DNA from: Hirsutella rhossiliensis
Lineage: Eukaryota > Ascomycota > Sordariomycetes > Hypocreales > Ophiocordycipitaceae
Assembly: GCF_020360975.1 (NCBI RefSeq)
Contig: NW_025408670.1
Span: 3,348,001 to 3,412,000, forward strand
DNA length: 64,000 nucleotides
Reading direction: 5' to 3'
The stretch's first letter is position 1. Each line of letters starts with the position of its first letter. The position numbers and the translations under genes were made by a program. Shown here piece by piece: positions 10,361 to 20,800 of the stretch. The notes below the pieces were generated by a model. It was not told where the DNA came from and did not search any database. It saw only the letters and a program-made list of their open reading frames with translations.

Positions 10361-10977
10361 GAGTCCGGCTGCAGGTCCGGACAGTAGGAGTTGAGCGGGA
10401 AACCAAGGCTATGCGTTTGGTTCCTCTGTGTTGGAACACAGATCCATCGATGGGGTGCCTCGGCTTGTGCAGCTGACTGCATGATGCACGAACGACCAAG
10501 GATCGGCCGATTTGCCTTGCGATCCACGCTTGTACATGTTTATCGACGATGCATCGGATAGACCGAGTCCTTCCATTGATACCCCTTCCCTGGAATTATG
10601 CCCGCATTGATGGCGACTTACTGTGTGACCACAGACACTTGTCCTCGCTGCTCTGAAAGTCCGCCGAAGACGTTGCTGGCCGCCACTTGGATGAAAGAAT
10701 GTTCGCACCTCCTGAACTTACATGCATCAGCTAGGGCGTTCCGCGGTCGAGTTGGACTGTGCCCTTCAATACCAAGGAGTGACTGTCGGTTTCCTCATAT
10801 CACCTGATGTCTGTTGTCTCTGAGTATAAATAGAGACGCAGTCTCACTCTCTTTTCTTCCATTCTTCCTCATCGCTCTATTTCAACTCACAGTCCATCTT
10901 CGAAGCAACCCTAATCCCGCTAACATTCTTGAACATCGACGTTCCAACCTTCATAATCAAGACTTTAACCCACCATC
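10361..10977. promoter_or_regulatory. divergent promoter region
   Basis: 617 bp separate the start of the minus-strand gene (10360) from the small plus-strand ORF (10978). A clear TATA box (TATAAATAG, 10825-10833) is followed by CT-rich sequence (about 10843-10865) and a ~130-nt leader. This core-promoter layout is common in strongly expressed fungal genes. It points towards the plus-strand gene. Confidence 0.55.
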
Positions 10978-11229
10978 ATGCGTCTTCTTCGGCAAGAAAT
11001 CCTTGCGGCCATGGTTGCCTGGATGGCCCTGGCAGTCCCCATTCAGGTACAGCTTCGAAACAGACAACTCGTGTGCTTCGCTGACAGTCAAACCATTCTT
11101 CAGCCTGTCGTTCATCATCGGAATGTCCCAGAGGCAAGATCTGCGATCAGCGTAGAGACTCTCCAACGTATGGGAGGTGCATCTAGTTTGGAGCCAGTAC
11201 AGTCAGCCCGTGTGATTAAAAGGGGCTGA
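10978..11229 (+). CDS. small putative secreted protein, optional in-frame intron
   Basis: 83 codons if unspliced. Residues 1-23 (MRLLRQEILAAMVAWMALAV) resemble a signal peptide. A 57-nt segment (11047-11103) has donor GTACAG, branch GCTGAC and acceptor TTCTTCAG, lies in phase 0, and contains no stop. Splicing would therefore give 64 residues and retention 83. The only Cys is inside that segment. The mature part is short and ends in a basic VIKRG. The upstream TATA box and CT-rich initiator support real transcription. No family is recognised, and it may be a species-specific secreted peptide. Confidence 0.5.
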   Translation: MRLLRQEILAAMVAWMALAVPIQVQLRNRQLVCFADSQTILQPVVHHRNVPEARSAISVETLQRMGGASSLEPVQSARVIKRG

Positions 11230-11590
11230 GACTCAACCAGCGCTGGGCCTATACTGAATGCGGGAAAGAAGAAGGGGAAGACGGATCGGTGAGGCATCGA
11301 ACAGTCTTAGAGTGGGTTTTGTCCTTGGAGAGGTGTAGATAGGTTTCCCCACACTTTTAAATGCGAATGCAGAGACTAGGTCGTCGGGCCTCGATGCTTG
11401 CGACTCGCTAGGAAAGATAATAGTCCTTATGTCTCTATGACAACAATTAGGTGACTGTCAGGACAAGAAAGGGCCTATAATACGCGTTAGTAACACCTCT
11501 ATCGGGGGTGCCCTTATTTTGCATAGTATAGCGGTATTTTACTAGCTTAATAGTTATAAGCTAGGTTGCGAGTCCCCGCTAAGCGAATGA
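11230..11590. other. 3' flank and transition into the RIPed block
   Basis: Normal composition (CpA/TpG present) up to about 11,460, then a rapid change to AT-rich sequence almost lacking CpA and TpG. No gene is seen. This is the left border of the 38-kb heterochromatin-like block. Confidence 0.6.
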
Positions 11591-13540
11591 GTAAGGGTTA
11601 AAAACCTATTCCGGAAGCTGCGCTAAGTTAGCACACCTAGCTTCCGGCACCCCCTACTTCTAGCACCTCCCTATATTACTATCGCGTTAACTACCTACTA
11701 TATCGTGACCGCGTTTTCTTATATATCTCTTATTTAATAATTATAAAATAAATATTATTCGAATTAGCGATACCTTGTCTTTTTAAATATACTAAAAACT
11801 AGCTCTAAGAAGCGCTTAAAGCTATTAATAATAGTATAACTTAGCTCTAAGCTAGTCGTAAGTAGGGTATTCTAAGAATAACCCTTTAAACGCGTCTTAA
11901 AGGAGCCTTACCTATAAATAAGGTAAAAGAGGTATCTTAAAGGCTTAGTCGAGAGTAGGAAAAATACCTCTATAAATAGGTTCTTACTTAAGTTAGCTTT
12001 CCTACTTAGGGGCATACCTACTTAAGAGCACGTCTTATATAACTAAGATAGTATATTCTAATAGCAATTAAAGCCGCGTTTTTATATCGCGATACTTAAT
12101 TATAGTGTTTTCCTACTATTCTAGCTACTAGCTTCTATATAGAGCTTTAAAATCCGCCTTCTAATTAGCTATTATAATAGTAAATAGCTTAAGGGCGCGT
12201 TAAAGCTATTTCCTCGTCTTAATAACTTATTTAATCCGTATAAACCGGCTATTTAGATCTTAGGCGATTTTTCGTTGCTTTTAAGGCTATAGACGATATA
12301 ATTAATACTTAAGCTATTATATACGTAGCTATGCCGTTATAAGCTACGTATTCTAACGATTAAGGCTATAGCTAACTTTGCTAAAAAGTATACGGATCGT
12401 ACGGTTAACTTAACCGCGATTTTCGAGCCCCTTAATAAGCCTACGGACTTCCTACGATCGTCTCGGTGTTTTAAGGGCATCGCTATTATCTATTAAGCTT
12501 AAATTCTTCTTCTTCTTTAGTAGTAATAGCGTTAACGGCGTAGGTAAGATAAAGCGGCTTATTAATAGCTTTACTATATTAACTAGCTAAAGTCCTATCC
12601 TTTACTACCCCCCTTTAATATTTTTCTTAGTTAGGCCGGCCTACCGGGCCTAATAATAGTAGGGAAGGAAAAGTACCTTGCTAATTAGTGCTATATCGTC
12701 GAGAGAAGCGATTTTTTAGAGTTAACGTTAGTAGGTAGCTTTAATTAGCGAAAAATTTAAGATATCGAGAAGTTAAAGAATATATAAGGTATATAAAGGT
12801 AGGAAAAGGAGATATATACTATATAGGAAGCATTCGTATATAAAATCGTTAGTCTAATAGCTTCTATAGCTATCTATAATTAAGAGGACGTTGCTTTATA
12901 GCTAGCTTCTTATTTATAAGATAAAGACCTACTTAAGCTATTAAATCGTAATAGAGTCGCTTATCTAGCCCTTTAGAGAGGCTATAAAGTCCTAATCCTT
13001 TAGAAAGTCGAGTTCTTTAAGGAACTATTAATATTAAAGGTCCTAACCTTTAAAGATTATAAGAGGAGTTAAGGCCCGGCTAGTAGTAGAGACGTATTCT
13101 ACTATTATAGTCTAATAACGCGACCTAAGCCGCTTCTTAAGCGTCTCCTTTTTCTCTAAGCTCCCTAGCACGAGGCCGTTATAGCCGAGGCCTTTAAGGA
13201 TACCTATCTCGTTTATATTAAAGCGTAATTCTAGGGGAATAGCCTATAAAGCTAGGAGCTTAAGTAACTAGAACTACTCCTTAATCCGGGCTATAGAAGC
13301 GCCGTTAATACGAGTAGAATCGAGAGCTTTACCTTTAATCGTGCTAACCTTTAGATTTTAGGCTAAAAAGCCTACTACCTAGTATTTTCTAAGTAGGCGG
13401 GTATCGCCTATAGCTATAATAATACGGCCGGCGAATTCCCTTAGCTAGAGATATATTAGGGGGAGCCTAAGGGCGGCTTAAGTAAGAACCTAATCTTAGA
13501 GGTATTTCTCTTACTCTTAGCTAAGCCTTTAATAGTATTT
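11590..13540 (-). mobile_element. RIPed Fot1/pogo-like DNA transposon, copy 1
   Basis: Matches copy 2 (about 14,000-15,760) in inverted orientation over long stretches. For example 12,060-12,420 pairs with 15,660-15,300, 12,640 with 15,100, and 12,900 with 14,800. The outer end (about 11,610-11,660) also matches inverted near 15,700-15,750. Both copies are riddled with TAA/TAG stops from CpA-to-TpA change. Exact ends and terminal repeats are not resolved. The family is called from copy 2. Confidence 0.6.
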
Positions 13541-13566
13541 ATATACCTCTCTCCTTAGTTAGGTGC

Positions 13567-13971
13567 TTTGACGGGGGCATCTGTACCCCAAGGAACACAC
13601 AGCCCGCGCAGCAGAGTCCTTGGCAGGGTCCTTAGCAGGATCCTTGGCAGAGTCTCTGGCTAGCCCTCTTCTTGATCAGATGATCCCTTGGCCCCTGTTC
13701 GTCTAGGGAAGAAGGAGGAAAATTCGGTCTATAAAAGAGGTCTCTTTTCCTCCTTAGCTAGCAGACATCATCTTCTTCCATCATCATTATCTTCTTCTAT
13801 ATCCTCTTTTGCCAATATACCTTTTTGGCCCTCTTTGCCTTTGCCTTGCCCTGCCTAGTGCTTTCTCGTTTCCTTCGTCCCCCTTAGACCCCCTCGTCCT
13901 TCGGTATCTAGCTGCTGCTGTTGCCGTTGGCGTGGGTGTGTCTTTGGGTGTGTGCCGCAGTCACCGTCAAA
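13567..13971. mobile_element. 405-bp non-RIPed island with short inverted ends (solo LTR or MITE-like)
   Basis: Inserted between the two Fot1-like copies. It starts TTTGACGG and ends CCGTCAAA (8-bp inverted ends) and is flanked by GTGC on both sides (13563-13566, 13972-13975). CpA and TpG are abundant, so it escaped or post-dates RIP. A TATA-like TATAAAAG at about 13,731 precedes a CT-rich tract, as in an LTR promoter, and the inner bases read TG..CA. It could be a solo LTR (with an unusual 4-bp duplication) or a non-autonomous DNA element. It has no coding capacity. Confidence 0.55.
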
Positions 13972-13999
13972 GTGCCTTTAATGCGTTTCTAAAGTATTA

Positions 14000-15760
14000 T
14001 CCTTAAAATACCTTACTTCCGACTAGCCTATACCTAACTTATACTAAATTTAATATTAGCTAGAGCGTTTTAAAGCTAATCTTTAATATATTTAAAAAGC
14101 TAAGATATTACTAATTTAAATAAAGTTCTTTTAATAATAATTAAGTATAAGATATATAAGAATTCGTAGTTATAATATATAAGTTAGTTAGCGCGTTAGT
14201 ATTATAGAGACGTGCCCTTAAGTAGGTATACCCTTAAGTAAGTAAGCTAACTTAAGCGGCCCTTAAGCTACCTTTACTATATTATTAACTTAGGGAATTT
14301 GCTAGCTATATTATCGTAGCTAGTAGAGACCCCTACTTACTTAAAAAATACTAGGTTTTAAACTTTTTAGCCCGAAACCTAGAGATTAGTATAATTAAAG
14401 GTAAATCTCTTAATTCTACTTATATTAATAGCGCCTTTATTAGCGGGATTAAGGAATAGTTTTAATTGCTTAAGCTACTAGCTATATAGGCAATCCTACT
14501 AAAATCACGCTTTAATATAGATAAAATAAGCATCCTTAAGGGCCTTAGCTATAATAAGCTAGTACTAAGGAGCTTAGAAAAGAAGGAGGCTATTAAGAAG
14601 CGGCTTAGATTATATTATTAGACTATAATTATTAAATACGTCTTTATAATAGGCTAGGCCTTAACCCCCTTTATAATATTTAAGGGCTAGGACCTTTAAT
14701 AGTAATAGTTCCTTAATAAACTTAATTTTCTAAAAGATTAAGACTTTATTACTTCCTTAAAGGGCTAGATAAGCGATTTTATTACTATTTAATAGCTTAA
14801 GTAGGTATTTATCCCTTAAATAAGGCGCTACTTATAAAGGAACGTTCTCCTTATTATTAATAGCTATAAGAGCTATTAAACCAATAATTTTAAATATAAA
14901 TACTTTAAGAATCGTATTTATCTTCTTTTTTTATTAGTATACTCTTCCTATATCCTTTAACCTCTTAATATCTTAGTTTTCTCGCTAATTAAGGCTACCT
15001 ACCGACGTTAATTTAAAAAGTTATATCTTTCGATAATATAGCGCTAATTAATAAGGCTACCTTCCTCTAAGTATATTATTAGGCCTAGTAGGCCGGTCTA
15101 ACTAAAAAGAATATTAAGGGCGGGTAGCTTAGGTTAGGACTATAGCTAGTAAATATAGTAAAGCTCTTACTAAGCTGTTTTATCTTACTATAGCCGTTAA
15201 CGCTATTAACGCCGTTAAAAAGAAAAAATTCTAGTACCCTAGCTATTTATAATGCCCTTAAAACGCTTAAATAATTATAAGAAGTCCGTCGCTTTATTAT
15301 AAAGCTAGAAAACCGCGGTTAAGTTAACCGTACGATCTAACTACTCTTTAATAAGGTTAGCTATAGCCTTAATAAGTAAAATTAGTAGCTTATAGCCTCC
15401 TAGCTTTAAATATAGTAGCTAGAGTATTAATTATATCGTCTATAGCCTTAAAAATAAAAAAAGAGTCCTTTAGGACCTTAATAAGCGGTTTATATAGATT
15501 AAATAAGTTATAAAGATAAAGAAATAGCTCGAGTATACGCTTAAGCTAGCTACCGCTACTATAGCTAATTAGAATATAGGATTTAAAGCTCTTTATAATA
15601 GCTAGTAGCTAGAGTAGCTAGAAATACTAAATTTAATTATCGTAATATTAAAATATAGCTTTAATTACGTATAGAATATACTTACCTTAGTACTATAAAG
15701 GGTACTAAAAGTAAGGGGTGCTAGAAGCTAGGTATACTAACTTAGCTAGTTAGTTTATTA
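14000..15760 (+). mobile_element. RIPed Fot1/pogo-like DNA transposon, copy 2
   Basis: The plus strand around 14,860-15,010 reads through stops as a Tc1/mariner-pogo (DDE_1) transposase end. The pattern is N-S-Y-x-S-Y-stop-T, then N-R-I-Y-L-L-F-L, Y-S-S-Y-I-L-stop-P-L-N and V-F-S. It fits the family's DGHGSH..T, LPAHSSH and LQPLD..VF once C-to-T/G-to-A changes are allowed for. No functional reading frame remains. It forms the right arm of a large imperfect inverted repeat with copy 1. Confidence 0.65.
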
Positions 15761-16621
15761 TTTAACTCCTAGGGAGGTTATAATACGCTAAAGGTAGCTA
15801 ATAGCTTAAATCTAAAGAGTTAAGGGGGTTACTTATACCTCCCTTTAAAGGTATATAAGTAATAGCGGAATTTTAAGAAATTAAGGGATTATATAGTACT
15901 ATAAAATAGAGAAGAAGAAGGAGTATAAGGTAGGATTTTCAATATAATTTATTAGTAGTATATTAGTATATAAAAGAGGTATTAAAGTTAATAATTCTTT
16001 TTTTATTTATCGGCGGACGTTTAGTTTTTTATAAATAATTATAGCTAAATAATAGTACCTATTTAGACCGGACTTTAGCTTTTAGAAAGTCTTCTATCTA
16101 GCGGATTTAGTAATAACTTTTATATAACTATAAGTATCTTAGTTCTTATATTATTTATATTTAAAGGAGGCTTATTATATTAAGGATCTTAGTATATTTA
16201 AGCTTATTCCGCGCTAATCGTTATTTCTTCGATTCTTAATTAAATAATAACTAGTAGCCCGTTTAATATATAATAATATAAAATCTAATAAACTTTCTTT
16301 TCTCTATTAAATAGTAATTTTTCTATAGTTAATATACTATTATTAGCTTATATAATTAAGAGAGAATATTATAGCTACTTTATTTATAGTAGGAAAATAC
16401 CTTTCCTTATACTCCTTAACTATATAAGAAATCCTATTTATTTACTAAATAAAGCCTTATTAGTCTTATAAGTAGCTTACTAGCTTTATTAAAGATATAG
16501 CTATTAACCTAAAAGGTATATTAAGATAAGAAAGGGCTTATAGTATATATTAGTAATAGGCCCTAACTAAAAAGTAAATATATATAGATAGGGAGTATAT
16601 AAAATAAGTAAGGTAGTATAG
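15760..16621. other. RIPed DNA of unknown origin
   Basis: AT-rich, CpA/TpG-poor, many stops in all frames. A short motif near 15,905 (GGAGTATAAGGTAGGATTT) resembles one near 43,252, so part of this may be an old LTR or repeat. Nothing else is recognisable. Confidence 0.45.
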
Positions 16622-16777
16622 TATAAGGGCTTTTACCCTATATAGGCCTAGACTAAGGTCTAGGCTAAGTTTATATATAAGCAGCCTCTACGCTTATATA
16701 AGCTAGGCCTATAATTCTATTTCTTTTCCCTCTTATAAATTATTAACCTTCTTTTAATAGACTATACCTAAGCCTAT
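16622..16777 (+). repeat. truncated LTR of the 2.25-kb element family
   Basis: Matches the 177-bp repeats at 44149-44325 and 46220-46396 from TATAAGGGCTTTT onward. It is cut after about 156 bp by the start of the gypsy LTR at 16778. Confidence 0.8.
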
Positions 16778-17243
16778 TATAACGACCGGTGTTATTCCTA
16801 AGGGATAAACCTATCGAGGGGTTTATATTAGTAAATATAATAAGGCGTGGTCTAAGTAAGGATAAGTATATTACGTTAGTAATAAGTCGGAGGTCATAGA
16901 CCGTAGACTATAACTAGGTAATTAAGTAATCGGAATTAAAGATAAGATTGTAATAGAGATCGTAATAATTATATTAAAAGCTATCGAGCTATCTATCTAA
17001 AGGAGTAAAAGTAGGTAGCTATATATACCTATAAAGACTATCCTTAGATTATAGGCCTAGCTATAATCCTTAATATTAGATCGTATAGAGCGTAGTAATC
17101 TCGTTAATCTTAGATTACTTAGATCTCTACGATCCCCTCGATCCTATATCTATTAAATAGTTATACCGACTATTTATCTATTAGACCGTATTACGTGCTT
17201 AACGCGGTCGACCGTTAGCGGCCTAGTAGCTATAGTCGTAATA
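16778..17243 (-). repeat. gypsy LTR, left copy (466 bp)
   Basis: Aligns end to end with 30240-30705 at the same length. The differences seen are essentially transitions of the RIP type. Confidence 0.85.
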
Positions 17244-17436
17244 TAATATCTCCCTTCCTTTTAGTCTTATCTATAAGACCTACTATAGCTACCTTAGCCG
17301 CTATATATAAATATACCCTTATTACGTTATATATAAGTATATCGTTCTTTATTTCTTTATCCTTTTAAGATATACTACTAATAGTATATTTAGTTATATA
17401 TTAAAAAATCGTTCCTAAAAAGCCTCTAAGTACGCT

Positions 17437-17509
17437 TATCGCGTATACTATATGCGTTAATTGACGCTGTCGCTTGTATCTGACAGGCGGCCATATCTTT
17501 TTCGTGACA
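17437..17509 (+). repeat. TRIM 5' LTR (73 bp, almost unmutated)
   Basis: Differs from the 3' LTR at seven sites. Only one (G to A at 17438) looks like a mutation in this copy. Confidence 0.85.
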
Positions 17510-17571
17510 GTTATGAGCCCGGGCGGAGGGGTTACCCCTCCGGGAACTTCCCGGTGACTGCGCACGCACTT

Positions 17572-17623
17572 CTGGCTAGCCTAGCGCGCATTACCCGAAG
17601 GCCCGTGGTTCGAGTCCCGCCAG
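17572..17623 (+). ncRNA. tRNA-like pol III promoter module inside the TRIM (possible)
   Basis: An A-box-like TAGCCTAGCG (17577-17586) and a B box GGTTCGAGTCC (17607-17617) are enclosed by a 5-bp stem CTGGC/GCCAG (17572-17576, 17619-17623). The A-to-B spacing is about 14 nt shorter than in a real tRNA and no anticodon arm can be placed. It is therefore not a tRNA gene but could be a tRNA-derived, SINE-like head. Transcription is inference. Confidence 0.4.
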
Positions 17624-17733
17624 CGCAATTAAGCGCGGTTTCAGCATGGGGCCTGCCTATATAAAAATTCCCGCTATGGTCTAGGATATCTAGGTATCCC
17701 GGGACGAATTGACCCGATATCCCTAAGGGGGTG

Positions 17734-17806
17734 TGTCGCGTATACTATATGCGTTAATTGACGCTATCGCTTATATCTAATAGGCGGCTATATCTTTTTC
17801 GTGATA
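17734..17806 (+). repeat. TRIM 3' LTR (73 bp, RIP-mutated)
   Basis: Carries six G-to-A or C-to-T changes relative to the 5' LTR, each creating TA from TG or CA. Preceded by the polypurine tract at 17,722-17,733. Confidence 0.85.
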
Positions 17807-20800
17807 ACGCTACTCTTACTAAATATATCGACTTAAGTAGAGATCCTACTAATATACTATATACTTAATACTTTAAGGTAAAGAAGATAAATTATTAAAT
17901 AGCCGAAAATTCTTTACGCTATAATAATTATATTACTAATAGTCGTCCTTATTATAATAGTATTTTAATAGCCTCTTTTTATAAGTATCTTTTAATTCTT
18001 TTTATATATAGTAGCTAGTATATTTCTTTTAGTAACTAAATTATTAATAGAGTAGCGTAGGCTATATTTTAAAGAGGAGGAAGCTAGGGAAGCCTTATTA
18101 GAGCTTTAGGTATAGCTTATAAACCTTTAGTCGTAAATATCTATTACTATTAATCGTTTAGCTTATATCTAAAAGATTCGGAATTATATAAAGGAAAAGA
18201 GTTCTAAGTTATTTCGTTATAGTATCTAAGAAGTAGATACTAAGGATAGCGTTTTACTTACGCTTAATATATATAAATATTAGGTAGTAAATAACTTATA
18301 ATCGTTAGGCGTTCCTAATAAGGCGAATTAGTCCTTATTTAGTATTAGTAAGGAGTTTATAGATCTTAGCCCTTTAATCCCTCCTAAACCTTCTAGTAAA
18401 ATTATCGAAGTAAAGAGCTATAGTAAGTTAAGTGCTTAAGTAGTTCCTAAGTATTTTCCTCTAGTCTATATCCCTTTTACTTAATAAGGTATTCTTATTA
18501 CTAACCTTATTTTCTTATATCTAGTATTTATTCTACTTTATATTCTTAATTATCGTTAACTTTAATTTTTTCCTATAGTTTAGCGTCTTATAGCGCTAGT
18601 TTTAATAATAAGATATAAAATATTAGGTATATCTATATTATTATTAGTAGTAAATATTTATAGTTAACTTTTAAAATAGTTTTCTTAACCTTAAACGGTC
18701 TAAGTTTCTTAAAATTTAATTTATTACTTAGTCGTTTTATTTTAATATTTCGTTATATAAGGTAGACTATATCTCCCTCTTAAAAGATTAGTCCCTATAA
18801 TCTTTTCTAATTATAATAAGTAGATATTCATTCTCTAATAAATTAAAGTTCTTATTATATTTCTTTATATAATTTTTATAGCTAATCTATTTATAGTATT
18901 GCTCGTTTTACTTATAGTCTTTATTAAGTAACCTTAAATACTTCTAGGTTATATCTATAATTAGCGTATACTAGTAAGAGCTTAGTTATTTCTATAACTA
19001 AGCTATTATAAGCTAGTTATACTATTAGTAGCTATTTAACTTAATTATTTTATTTATAGCTAATATAATATCGTAAATATTATTTAAGCGTTTAGTTAAG
19101 TCGTTTTATTTATCTATTTATTTATAAGTAATAAGCTATATTAAGCTTATATTTCGTCCCTAATTATACTATAAGAGCTTACTAAAACTTAGCTATAAAT
19201 ATACTTCCTTTATTAAAGATAATCTTATTTAGTAGTCTATAATTACTAATAATTATTTATAGGAATATATATACTAGCTCTTCTATATTACTTACTTCTT
19301 TATATAGTAAGAAGTATCTATACTTTATTAGTTTATTAGTAATAACGAATATACTATTATACTTAACGTTAGTTATAAGTTCTTTTAATAGTAGTAGCTT
19401 TATAATATAGTTAAAAGCTATTAAATCCTATAGTTTTTCTAGTACTAGTAGTAGTTATAATTCTCTATATAGTTTATATTATTTAGCTTTACTTTATATA
19501 TAAAGTTTATATTCTTTAATAACTTATTATACTTCTTCTTTAAGCTATAGGAAGTTATATTATCGTTTAATCTATTTTATTATTCTTTAGATTCCTTAGT
19601 ATCTATATATTAAATATTTATATATATCTTATATAACTTTATCTTATAATTCTAATAGTATCTAGATTTTATTTTTATTCCTCTTTTATAGATTATTTTA
19701 TAGTCGAATTCTAATAAGTATTTAGCCTATTAAATCTATTATCCGTTTAACTATTATATCGTTATAAAGTATAAGATATTTTTATAATTTATATAAACCT
19801 TAACTTTATACTTACTTTAAAGAAGGTAGTATCGAAATTCCTTAAAAGCTTAAATAATTATAAGGAATTCTTTATTATTAATAAGGTAATTAAGTTCTAC
19901 GCTATATAGCTTCTTTAAATAAAATATAATTAGTTATAGTTTTTCTTTATTATCTTTTTATCCGATTTATACTCTTAGAGTAAAGTCTAATATATCGGTT
20001 TTAAGTTCGATTTATCGTTTTAGATTAAAGGTAGTTAAAACTAGTTCTTATATAATCGTAGTCTTAATATATTTAAAAGCTTTATTAGCTTTATTATCCT
20101 ATATAAATCCTTTTTCCTTCTTTATTAAGTTATATAGTAATACTATAATCTTTTTAAAATCTTTAATAAATCGTTAGTAGTAATTTATAAATCCTAGGAA
20201 ACTTTATACGTCCTTAACGTTCTTTAGCATTAGCTATTCTTTAACTAAGTTAATCTTATCTTATTATATTTATATCTCTCTTAGTAAGATAGTATATCTA
20301 AGAAAGTCTACTTACTATATATAGAACTTACTTTTCTTTAGTTTAACTAGTAACTTTATATTTTAAAGTATATAGAGTACCTTATAAATATATTCCTTAT
20401 ATTCTTCTAGGGTATCTAAGAAGATTAAGATATTATCTAAGTATACTACTATAAAGATATCTAAGTACTTACGTAGGATATTATTAATTATCCGTTAAAA
20501 GGTAGCTAGTATATTTATAAGTCTAAATAGTATTACTAGATATTTAAATAGTCTAAATTTCGTTTTAAAGGCTATTATCTATTTATATCCCTTTTTTATA
20601 TATATTAAGTTATAGGCGCCTTTAAGGTTAAGGGCTATAAACTATTTTTTACTATATAGTCGATCTTATAGTTTTAATATAAGTAGTAATAGTATTCGGT
20701 CTTTTATTATAATATCGTTTAAGCGTCTATAGTTAATAACTAGTTATAGCTTACTATTTTTCTTTAAAATAAATATAACTAAGTAGCTTACTTTAGATAT

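Larger units (their letters stand above)
17437..17806 (+). mobile_element. 370-bp miniature LTR retrotransposon (TRIM)
   Basis: Complete element with 73-bp LTRs at 17437-17509 and 17734-17806. It is flanked by the 5-bp duplication ACGCT (17432-17436, 17807-17811). The LTR consensus starts TGTCGCGTATAC and ends CGTGACA. The 224-bp internal part begins directly after the left LTR with GTTATGAGCCCGGGC, which fits a primer-binding site for the anticodon region of initiator tRNA-Met (ATG against the CAU anticodon). It ends in CTAAGGGGGTG, a polypurine tract. A perfect 8-bp hairpin (CGGAGGGG-TTA-CCCCTCCG) follows the primer site. There is no coding capacity, so enzymes must come from elsewhere. All seven LTR differences are TG/TA or CA/TA, and six of the mutated bases are in the right LTR. 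Confidence 0.85.

Noticed and set aside
10409..10708. Minus-strand frame upstream of the unrecognised gene
   Set aside because: Lies in the divergent promoter region, low-complexity composition, no motif, and overlaps competing frames.
13809..14006. 65-codon plus-strand frame in the 405-bp island
   Set aside because: Starts inside the element and crosses its right end into RIPed DNA. Leu/Ser/Phe-rich translation of CT-rich sequence.
17461..17664. Possible protein-coding frame or true tRNA gene in the TRIM
   Set aside because: The frame spans LTR, primer site and hairpin, so it is not coding. The tRNA-like region is about 14 nt too short between A and B boxes and has no anticodon arm.
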